The notes beneath the pieces were generated by a model. That model was not told the DNA's origin. It ran no database searches and saw only the letters and a list, made by a program, of their open reading frames with translations. The position numbers were made by a program, and so were the translations under genes. Positions 18,192 through 26,523 of a stretch of 41,353 nucleotides of DNA are shown here, piece by piece; the stretch's first letter is position 1, and the number at the start of each line of letters is the position of its first letter. The DNA is taken from NCBI GenBank assembly GCA_015655315.1, contig JAATFH010000348.1, positions 1-41,353 of the forward strand, read 5' to 3'. This DNA is from Terriglobales bacterium (GTDB taxonomy: Bacteria > Acidobacteriota > Terriglobia > Terriglobales > Acidobacteriaceae).

Positions 18192-19355
18192 ATGGCTCAA
18201 CTGAGTGCAAAGACCGTAAGGAACTGGTACAGGCTTCACAAGTGGACCAGTCTCATCTGTACCGCATTGCTATTGATGGCTTGTATTACCGGCCTTCCGC
18301 TGGTCTTTCAGGATGAACTCGATGCCCTGCTCGAACCGCATGTAGCGCCTGCCAAAGTGGAGGCAGGCGCTACGACGGCCAGCCTCGATCCCATGATTGC
18401 GCAGGCTCAGGCCAGGTTTCCTGCGCTTCATCCTTTCTCCATCGGATTTGACGACGATGAGCCTCGTATCTTCGTCAACATGAGTCCTTCCGATGATCCG
18501 AAAAAGGGAGAGATTCGCCAGATGATCTTCGACGCTCACACCGGCAAGCTCCTGGAGGTTCCCAAGGATGGCTTCGACCTCACGAGTTTCCTGCTGCAGT
18601 TGCACAGCGAAATCTTCCTCGGCCTTCCGGGCGAGTTGACGATGGGCGTGATGGCTCTGACCTTCGTTCTCTCACTTGTCTCCGGCGCGCTCGTCTACGG
18701 GCCGTTCATGCGCAGGCTGGAGTTCGGTACCTACCGCCGCAACGGAGCCAAACGAACACGGTGGTTCGATCTCCACAACCTTCTCGGGATCGTCACTCTG
18801 GCCTGGGCGCTGGTCGTCGGTGCGACCGGTGTGATGAATGCCTTGTCCACTCCGCTCTTCGGTCTGTGGAGAGCCCAAACACTCCCGAAGATCCTGGCCC
18901 CTTATCACGGCAAGCCTGTCCCCACTCACTTCCGATCGGTCGATGAATCAGTAAAGCAGGTCTCGGCTGCGCTCCCGGAGATGGAGGTGACAGCCGTTGT
19001 CTTCCCAAATTCAGTGTTCAGCAGTCCCCGGCACTATCTTGTCTGGGCCAAAGGTAAGACACCGGTCACGTCTCGACTCGAGACCCCCACTCTCGTCGAT
19101 GTCGAGAATGGCGCTGTCACGATGTCGGGAGGACTTCCCTGGTATCTGCGCATCCTGGAGCTTTCGCGACCGCTCCACTTCGGAGATTATGGTGGGCTCC
19201 CGCTCAAGATCATCTGGGGACTGTTCGATACTGCGCTGATCGTTGTGCTCGTCAGTGGACTCTATCTCTGGTTGTCGAAGCGCAAATCCCCGATTGAGCG
19301 AGAGCTGAATCACCTGGTCGAGCGGGAATTACTTCAGCAGGCTGGAACGGTATGA
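18192..19355 (+). CDS. PepSY-associated TM (iron-regulated) membrane protein
   Basis: NWYRLHKWTSLICTALLLMACITGLPLVF; FDLHNLLGIVTLAWALVVGATGVMNALS; C-terminal TM segment. Confidence 0.9.
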   Translation: MAQLSAKTVRNWYRLHKWTSLICTALLLMACITGLPLVFQDELDALLEPHVAPAKVEAGATTASLDPMIAQAQARFPALHPFSIGFDDDEPRIFVNMSPSDDPKKGEIRQMIFDAHTGKLLEVPKDGFDLTSFLLQLHSEIFLGLPGELTMGVMALTFVLSLVSGALVYGPFMRRLEFGTYRRNGAKRTRWFDLHNLLGIVTLAWALVVGATGVMNALSTPLFGLWRAQTLPKILAPYHGKPVPTHFRSVDESVKQVSAALPEMEVTAVVFPNSVFSSPRHYLVWAKGKTPVTSRLETPTLVDVENGAVTMSGGLPWYLRILELSRPLHFGDYGGLPLKIIWGLFDTALIVVLVSGLYLWLSKRKSPIERELNHLVERELLQQAGTV

Positions 19356-19552
19356 CGGCGGCATCTTTGAAAGTTGTCTATCGCTTGCCGCTGGCTCTGG
19401 CCATGGTTATCCTCCTGGGACTGCTCTTCGCACTCTTAGGAGATGGCTTTTGGGACGTCGTCTCGTGGCTGCTCTTAGCTGTTCCCTTACTGTTACTCGC
19501 CTTCTTTCTGCGCAGGCCTTCACCACGCCCTGGCAGAGGTGAAGTGCTGTAG
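19352..19552 (+). CDS. Small hydrophobic membrane protein (66 aa)
   Basis: ATGA overlap with the PepSY gene; two hydrophobic segments. Confidence 0.75.
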   Translation: MTAASLKVVYRLPLALAMVILLGLLFALLGDGFWDVVSWLLLAVPLLLLAFFLRRPSPRPGRGEVL

Positions 19553-19676
19553 TCGCAGCTCTAATTCTCATTCTTTGAATATCGACCTCCGCGACAGTCT
19601 TGGGCGAAGCGAATTGCTGGATGCAGTTCACGTCCGGTGCACTTTGAGTCCGAGCGGCGGCGCGATCTGCTCATGA

Positions 19677-21608
19677 TTATTTCCCGGCGTGAGCCACATT
19701 GGCCATTGGCGCATTCTTTGCGGCAATCCCGTCATAGACGCTGGGCACAAGGCCTTTTCCCTCTTCAATGACAAAGAAACGGTCAACGTGCGGCAGAGAG
19801 GCGTGCTCCACAGTGCCATCCGGCCAGCGGACCTCGACAGCATCTACCGTAGTTGCCTGCCCCAGACCGAAATGGAGGCGTTGGTCGTTCGACGATTCAT
19901 AGCTTTCACCGCTCATGACATCCGCGCGCTGCCGCATTCCTCCAGACGTCAAATAAGCAGTAGCTCCGACTGCATCCCGAGGCCCCTTCACCCCTCCCTG
20001 AAGCACAATGCCTACCCAATGGTTCTTGTCGTCATTCACGTTGCGCAGCAGGACCGGTGTATGGTCGATGCAGTTCACGACGACATCGATCTTGCCGTCG
20101 TTGAACAGGTCGCCGAAGGCCGCTCCCCGGCTGGGAATGACATCGGCGAGGCCTGTGCCTTCAACAGCCGGAACGACTTCGAATTTCCCTCCATGATTCA
20201 CATTGTGAAAGAGCAGGGGACGCTCTGCGTAGCTGGTGCCCCAGTTATGGTGATCAACCTGCGGCAGCAGATGCCCGTTCAGGGTCATGATGTCCTTCCA
20301 GCCATCGTTGTCGTAGTCGATAAACTCGGTCGCCCAACTCAGGAACGGATAGGTGACCTCTGCGATACCCGCCTCTGGAGTAATCTCCGAGAAGTTCCCT
20401 CCGCCTTCGTTGCGGAAGAGTGTGTTGTAGTCATCCGAGAAGGTAGTGGTGTAGAGATCGACCTTTCCATTATTGAGATAATCGCCGACAGCCAGGCCCA
20501 TGTTGGCTGTCTCACGAGCGTCTTGATTGAGCGCAAAGCCTGAGTAGATGCTTGCATCTTCGAAGGTTCCGTCACCCTTGTTCATATACAGATAGTTCGG
20601 CGAAGAGTCGTTGGAAACCAGCAGATCCACCTTGCCGTCGTTATCGACATCGACGAAAGTGGAAGAAAATCCGTAGTAGCCCTTCTTGTCGCTGACGCCG
20701 GCCTGCTCACTGACGTCAGTGAAGGTCCCGTCGCCATTGTTATGAAAGAGATGATCGGGTTCGCCGGGGAGACCGCGTGGGCCGCACACCACCTTGATTC
20801 CGCGAAACTGGCAGAATGCGGCGTCTACGCCATCGGAACCAGATATGGGAGGGCGTTTAAGGTCATAGTGGACATATCCCGGAACAAAGATATCCAGCCG
20901 TCCATCGCCGTCATAGTCGCCAAATGTCGACCCGTTCGACCAGTTGCCGAGAGTGACGCCTGCCTTTTCTGCCACATCCGTGAATGTGCTGTCATGATTG
21001 TTGTGGTACAGGCGGTTCTTTCCCAGGTTCGAGACAAAGAGGTCAGGCCAGCCGTCGTTGTCGTAGTCGCCTACTGCGACCCCGAACCCCCAACGGCCAT
21101 TGGTCACACCTGCTTTTTCCGCTACGTCAGTAAATGTGCCATCCCGGTTGTTGTGAAAGAGAGCAGCATGGGGAGGCTCAGCTTTCCCATCCATAGCTTC
21201 ATAGGTTGAGCCATTCACCAGGTAAATATCGATCCAACCATCATTGTCGTAATCGAGCAGCCCGACGCCGGAACCCGAAACTTCAATAATGAAGTCCTTC
21301 TTCAGAGTTCCCATCACATGATGCCACTTGGTCAATCCCGCCTTATCCGAAATGTCCCGGAAGACAATCGGACCTACCTTGACGAATCCTCCCGCGGTAA
21401 TCGGGCGTTTCTCCGCGTCAAGAACAGGTGCAAATTCACCCGCCGTTGCCGAGCCTCCTCTCCGCTGCGTCGTTGATCTGTCCCCATAGACCGGGGAGGA
21501 GGGTGGCTGCTGCCCGTTCGCTCCAGATACTGCACAGAAGAAAAACGCCCCGAATGCGGTACTTAGGAAGAATCTCCTCGGGAAGACTTTACGCAGATGC
21601 AAAAGCAT
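19677..21608 (-). CDS. Secreted FG-GAP/VCBS repeat protein with C-terminal UnbV/ASPIC domain (CRTAC1-like)
   Basis: Repeated DYDNDGWxDLFVSN and FHNNRDGTFTDVAEKAGV; C-terminal ESYESSNDQRLHFGLGQATTVDAVEVRWPDGTVEH. Confidence 0.93.
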   Translation of the reverse strand: MLLHLRKVFPRRFFLSTAFGAFFFCAVSGANGQQPPSSPVYGDRSTTQRRGGSATAGEFAPVLDAEKRPITAGGFVKVGPIVFRDISDKAGLTKWHHVMGTLKKDFIIEVSGSGVGLLDYDNDGWIDIYLVNGSTYEAMDGKAEPPHAALFHNNRDGTFTDVAEKAGVTNGRWGFGVAVGDYDNDGWPDLFVSNLGKNRLYHNNHDSTFTDVAEKAGVTLGNWSNGSTFGDYDGDGRLDIFVPGYVHYDLKRPPISGSDGVDAAFCQFRGIKVVCGPRGLPGEPDHLFHNNGDGTFTDVSEQAGVSDKKGYYGFSSTFVDVDNDGKVDLLVSNDSSPNYLYMNKGDGTFEDASIYSGFALNQDARETANMGLAVGDYLNNGKVDLYTTTFSDDYNTLFRNEGGGNFSEITPEAGIAEVTYPFLSWATEFIDYDNDGWKDIMTLNGHLLPQVDHHNWGTSYAERPLLFHNVNHGGKFEVVPAVEGTGLADVIPSRGAAFGDLFNDGKIDVVVNCIDHTPVLLRNVNDDKNHWVGIVLQGGVKGPRDAVGATAYLTSGGMRQRADVMSGESYESSNDQRLHFGLGQATTVDAVEVRWPDGTVEHASLPHVDRFFVIEEGKGLVPSVYDGIAAKNAPMANVAHAGK

Positions 21609-21821
21609 GAATGTACAACCCGCAAGAGAAGGATTTTGGTACGGTGGCTCATTATCTATACCGTCACAAGTGACTGTCTTCCATCAAAAGGTGGAGACGC
21701 AGGTCATCCGCTTACTTATGGACATCGTATATCCTGCTCCCAAACTGGATGATGCCAGGCGAACATCGACTTATCAGCAGGCCCAGCCAGGATATTCCTG
21801 CCGGGCAACTGTGGCTTAGGT

Positions 21822-22199
21822 TTACTCCCCATCCACGCGTTGCAGTCCCAGCGATTCGAGGTCATAAAACGATGCCCTCACTCCATGGAGAGTTGCATAT
21901 TGATAACGCTTGAAGCTTTCCTTCACCACAGCCAAATCCTGTTTGGAGACATCGGCGTGTGGCAGTTGTTTCAGCCAGCGAGCGCATATCGACCAGGATA
22001 CCAGCCCCTCATATACAGCTTGAATGCCTGTCGTCGCCACCCACAGCATTCGTACGTTCGGGGTTCGTCGACCTCCAGACATCCCGATCAAGTGAACGAG
22101 AAATCGCAGCTCAACAAGCCGGGATGCGTCAACGGTAGAAACTTGCAATGCGGAGGCCTGCTTCTTACGAGAAGAAGATAGTTTTGATCCAGAATTCAT
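21822..22199 (-). CDS. Hypothetical protein (125 aa)
   Basis: ATGA overlap with the upstream 63-aa ORF; no family recognised. Confidence 0.4.
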   Translation of the reverse strand: MNSGSKLSSSRKKQASALQVSTVDASRLVELRFLVHLIGMSGGRRTPNVRMLWVATTGIQAVYEGLVSWSICARWLKQLPHADVSKQDLAVVKESFKRYQYATLHGVRASFYDLESLGLQRVDGE

Positions 22200-22387
22200 A
22201 TCCTGCGCTCATCGATACGAGACAGGAGGACATAGTTACGACCCAGATTAAGACGGTAGCCGCGTGTAGTCTCAGAGTGGCGAATAGCGTCTAACGACGT
22301 TTGCCCGGATTCCGTCGGCGCAGCCCCTGCCACAACGGCAGCGAACAAAGATACAAGGGCAGGAGCACGTGAAGTTAGGCTGTTCAT
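22196..22387 (-). CDS. Hypothetical small protein (63 aa) with possible signal peptide
   Basis: MNSLTSRAPALVSLFAAVVAGAAPTES N-terminus; overlaps the next gene by ATGA. Confidence 0.4.
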   Translation of the reverse strand: MNSLTSRAPALVSLFAAVVAGAAPTESGQTSLDAIRHSETTRGYRLNLGRNYVLLSRIDERRI

Positions 22388-22812
22388 CGACGGCGATTCT
22401 CAAAAGAATAGTAGAGAGTATAAGGTTCTATCTCTCGGCGAGATATCATCCAAAAGTATGAGCCCAGCATCAACCCCGATGAAGTCCGGCTACTTATCTC
22501 ATCACTACTTATTCCATCTTCTGGTAGTAGTACATTTTAAATTTGTTGTACACTCCCTCCAAGACGCGCACTGATGATTCTGGGACGATAGCTTCATGGG
22601 ATAGCTTAGAGTGGTTGTGTTCTTTTCACGGTGTCCCCGCCTCAGAGAAAAAACCTTCGCGATCAAAGCGACTAACTCCGTGACTGATATGAAAGACTTA
22701 GGTCATTCAATCGCGGCGTACACTAACTACCCACTGACACAGATATTGGGATGAGCAGCGATAACTTTGATAAGTGGAATAACCTTATCATTCTGATTGC
22801 CAATACTACTCA

Positions 22813-25461
22813 TTGCGGCAACGATCGGCGACCGCTGAGGAACCGATGTTAAATAGCAAAGCTGGAAGGCTCTTGCCCAGAAGAAGCACAGTCGTATTCG
22901 CTCTCTGCCTTTCTGCAATCGCCTCAGTTATCCCCCTGCTAACAGCGCACGCTCAGCGGGATGCGATCTCACCAGAAGCTGACGTGGGAATGATTGTCTC
23001 CCGCACAGCCGAAGACGCCGAGGCAGTCTTGAAGGAGCTCAAGGCAGGAACCGACTTTGGTGTGCTGGCAAAAGAACGATCCATCGATCCGACCTCAAAC
23101 GACGGTGGATATATTGGACGACTGAGCACGGCACAGCTGCGTCCCGAGTTGCTGGAAGCCCTGAGCGGGGTGAGAGTCGGAGAATTTACGAATATCGTCC
23201 ATGTACCTGCCGGATTCGCCATACTTACGATCCTGCCAACGGCTCCGAACACCCAGGATTTGGATGCGAAACGAATCATTTCGCTTACCTCGTCGAAAGT
23301 CGTGAGGCAAAATCTCATCGTCGCGGGCATGGACGAGGCAGATTCCGTCTTCCAGCAATACCCCAAGCCGGATGGCTGGAATCGCGATTTAAGTCAGCCG
23401 TGCAGTATCCGGATGCAATCGCACCAAGCGGGGGTAGAGAGCCTGGAGCGCCTGCTGCCACCGGCCCAGGATCAAGCTACCGGCGGATTCAATCCGGTCG
23501 AATTGTTGAGGGGGCATGCGGCGCTGGCTCAGTTGCACGCATTCATGGGAGACATGGATAAGTCGATCAGCGAGTGGAGAATCGCCTATCAAATTGCCAA
23601 GTCCGGCGTCCCCAATGCAATCCCATACCTTGAGGAAAGCCTTGGCGTCAGCTATCTGCACCTCTCCGAGATGGAAAACGGGATCTATCGTGATTCGGGG
23701 AGCCAAGATTTTTTCCCTCCTCTCAATCCCGGCGCACATTACGCCAAGCGGCAGCACTCGGAGCTCGCCGTTCAGTATTTTCTGAGCTACCTGGCACAGA
23801 AGCCGGACGACTACGAAGTAAGGTGGCTGTTGAATCTGGCTTACATGACACTAGGAGGCTACCCGGCGGAAGTTCCGCCGAGATACTTGATTCCGTTGAG
23901 CAGCTTCGAATCGAAAGAGGACCTCGGGCGCTTTACAGATGTTGCCCCGAGTGCCGGACTGAATGTCTTCTCCGAAGCAGGCGGGGTACTTGTAGACGAC
24001 TTCGATAACGACGGATTGTTGGACGTCGTCACGTCGAGTATGGACATGTGTGCGCCACTGCACTACTTCCATAACAGCGGAGACGGAACGTTCACTGATC
24101 GAAACGTCCAAGCGGGACTATCTGGCCAATTGGGTGGGCTCAACCTGATGGAAACCGACTATAACAACGATGGCTGCATGGACATCCTTTTCTTGCGAGG
24201 GGGGTGGGAACTCCCGATGCGACGATCATTGTTGCGCAATAACTGCAATGGAACCTTCACCGATGTGACCGTGCAGAGCGGTCTTGGCGGAGCCATCACC
24301 GCGACGCAAACTGCAGTATGGGCCGATATGGACAACGATGGCTACCTCGACCTGTTTATCGGGAATGAGAATGCACCAAGCCAGCTGTTTCGTAATAGAG
24401 GCGATGGAACTTTTGAGGACATTTCGCATGCCGCCGACATCGATAAAACCGCATTCACGAAAGGAGTGGTTGCAGCCGACTACGACAATGATGGGTACGT
24501 CGATTTCTATGTGTCGAATGGCAGCGGAGCCAACTTTCTTTACCGGAACAATCATGACCATACCTTTACTGAAATAGCCAGACAGGCGGGAGTACAGGCA
24601 CCATACTTCAGCTTCGCAACATGGTTCTTCGACTACGACAACGATGGCTGGCCGGATCTTTTTGTCACCACTTACTTCAGTTCCATCGACCAGATAATGC
24701 GCAGCTATCTTGGGCTCCCCATTTCAGTCGAGACACTCAAGCTCTACAGAAATCTGCACAATGGCACCTTTCAGGACGTAACTGCGCAGACTGGTCTCGA
24801 CAAAGTGCTCATGCCTATGGGGGCAAACTTTGGCGACGTGGACAACGATGGCTTCCTGGATATCTATCTAGGTATGGGTAACCCATCATTTGCTTCCCTG
24901 ATGCCTCATGTTCTACTGCGCAACAAGGACGGCAAGGCTTTCGTCGACATCACGGCTTCCTCCGGCACCGGTGAATTGCATAAGGGGCACGGTATCGCAT
25001 TTGCGGACCTGGAGCGGAATGGACATGAAGACATTGTTGCCGAAATTGGCGGCGCGGTGCCTTCCGATAAGCACACGCTGCGTCTTTTCAAAAATCCGGG
25101 GAATGACAATGACTGGATCAATATCCATCTCACCGGGGTGAAGAGTAATCGAGCCGCAGTGGGCGCTGAGATCAAGATCGCAGTCCAAAACGATGGAGGT
25201 GTCACACGTTCGATCTATCGCACGATAGGAGATACGAGTTCATTCGGGGGAAACCCGATGGAGCAACACATCGGGTTGGGGCATGGAGCGCGCATTCTTG
25301 GTCTCGATGTGTGGTGGCCCGCGACGAATACGCGACAACACTTTACCCAGGTGGATAAGAACCAATTCATTGCGATCAAGGAATACGACAAGGACTATAC
25401 GAAGATCGAGCGTCAGACATATCGATTCGGTGGAAGCACGACTGTTACTGCGGCAAAGTAG
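22813..25461 (+). CDS. Secreted multidomain protein: parvulin-like domain, TPR-like region, VCBS repeats, C-terminal UnbV/ASPIC (paralog A)
   Basis: EAVLKELKAGTDFGVLAKERSIDPTSNDGGYIGRLSTAQLRPELLEAL (parvulin-like); DDFDNDGLLD, DYDNDGYVD, DVDNDGFLD; SFGGNPMEQHIGLGHGARILGLDVWWPATNTRQHF. Confidence 0.9.
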   Translation: MRQRSATAEEPMLNSKAGRLLPRRSTVVFALCLSAIASVIPLLTAHAQRDAISPEADVGMIVSRTAEDAEAVLKELKAGTDFGVLAKERSIDPTSNDGGYIGRLSTAQLRPELLEALSGVRVGEFTNIVHVPAGFAILTILPTAPNTQDLDAKRIISLTSSKVVRQNLIVAGMDEADSVFQQYPKPDGWNRDLSQPCSIRMQSHQAGVESLERLLPPAQDQATGGFNPVELLRGHAALAQLHAFMGDMDKSISEWRIAYQIAKSGVPNAIPYLEESLGVSYLHLSEMENGIYRDSGSQDFFPPLNPGAHYAKRQHSELAVQYFLSYLAQKPDDYEVRWLLNLAYMTLGGYPAEVPPRYLIPLSSFESKEDLGRFTDVAPSAGLNVFSEAGGVLVDDFDNDGLLDVVTSSMDMCAPLHYFHNSGDGTFTDRNVQAGLSGQLGGLNLMETDYNNDGCMDILFLRGGWELPMRRSLLRNNCNGTFTDVTVQSGLGGAITATQTAVWADMDNDGYLDLFIGNENAPSQLFRNRGDGTFEDISHAADIDKTAFTKGVVAADYDNDGYVDFYVSNGSGANFLYRNNHDHTFTEIARQAGVQAPYFSFATWFFDYDNDGWPDLFVTTYFSSIDQIMRSYLGLPISVETLKLYRNLHNGTFQDVTAQTGLDKVLMPMGANFGDVDNDGFLDIYLGMGNPSFASLMPHVLLRNKDGKAFVDITASSGTGELHKGHGIAFADLERNGHEDIVAEIGGAVPSDKHTLRLFKNPGNDNDWINIHLTGVKSNRAAVGAEIKIAVQNDGGVTRSIYRTIGDTSSFGGNPMEQHIGLGHGARILGLDVWWPATNTRQHFTQVDKNQFIAIKEYDKDYTKIERQTYRFGGSTTVTAAK

Positions 25462-25479
25462 TTCGCTCGGAGGAAAGGA

Positions 25480-26361
25480 ATGATGAACCGTCCGGTTTTG
25501 CTGGTCTTAGCTATATTGCTCGTCACGACACCTGTCTGGGGTGCTTCAGAACAACACGCCGCAAGCGGAATTGTGCTTCAGGTGGTTCCAGCACATCGGT
25601 CCCTTGTAGTGTCCTGTGAGGCTATACCCGGATACATGGACGCTATGGAAATGTCCTACACCGTGCGTGACCCTAAAGCGCTGGTCGCCTTAAAGCCAGG
25701 CGCGAAGGTTCAATTTATCATCGTCAAGCGGGGCAAGCTACTGTATGCGGACAGTATTCATGCGGTCACGGCAGCAAGTTTCGAATCGGAACCGATGGAA
25801 GCTGGAGGTCTGACAGCCCTCCATAATGCAATGAATCCTTCAGCCGCCGCAAAGGTAGTGGCAGTAGGAAAGCAGGTGCCGGACTTTGCCCTGATCGACC
25901 AGGCAGGCAAGGAGATCCATCTATCTCGACTACAAGGCAAGGTCATAGCACTTACTTTTGGATATTCCCGCTGCCCCAATCCGGACTATTGCCTCCGTCT
26001 CTCCAACAACCTGGCCCGGGTGGAGAAACGCTTTCATGACCGGGCAGGACGCGATCTGATATTGCTGACCATCGCGATAGACCCGCAGCACGACCAGGGC
26101 CCGGCACTGACCGCTTATGCCGGTGTCTGGAAGGCCGACCCCGCGGTTTGGCACTTCTTGACTGGTCCTCTGCCCGAGGTGAAACAAGTAGCCGCGATGT
26201 TTGGCATGAACTTCTGGAGTGAGGAAGGCTTGCTCACGCATTCACTGCACACGGTCATCATCGATCGCAAGGGGCAACTGGTAGCGAATATCGAGGGCAA
26301 CCAATTTACCGCCATGCAGCTAGGCGACTTGGTGCAGACCGTCATGAATCGCCCGTATTGA
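25480..26361 (+). CDS. CusF-like copper-binding domain fused to SCO1/SenC thioredoxin-fold protein
   Basis: SGIVLQVVPAHRSLVVSCEAIPGYMDAMEMSYTVRDPKALVALKPGAKVQFII (CusF_Ec-like); FGYSRCPNPDYCLRLSNNL, TIAIDPQHD, THSLHTVIIDRKG (SCO). Confidence 0.9.
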   Translation: MMNRPVLLVLAILLVTTPVWGASEQHAASGIVLQVVPAHRSLVVSCEAIPGYMDAMEMSYTVRDPKALVALKPGAKVQFIIVKRGKLLYADSIHAVTAASFESEPMEAGGLTALHNAMNPSAAAKVVAVGKQVPDFALIDQAGKEIHLSRLQGKVIALTFGYSRCPNPDYCLRLSNNLARVEKRFHDRAGRDLILLTIAIDPQHDQGPALTAYAGVWKADPAVWHFLTGPLPEVKQVAAMFGMNFWSEEGLLTHSLHTVIIDRKGQLVANIEGNQFTAMQLGDLVQTVMNRPY

Positions 26362-26523
26362 TTTGCAACTCAACCAGCCAAAGTGAATAACAGCCTTCCG
26401 ATGCCGAACGTATGTCTTGACTGAGTGGCGGACCAGAGCATCCATCGAATGATGGATACATATATCTATCTTCTGGCGCAAGACATTCCTATCTCGATCT
26501 GACTAAGGTTTTTATTAACCTGC

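Noticed and set aside
19585-19622. Partial similarity of CGCGACAGTCTTGGGCGAAGC with the leader at 15631 (CGCGGCAGTCTTTTGGCGAAGC)
   Set aside because: Only about 20 nt and lacking the hairpin partner; might be a degenerate copy but not supportable.
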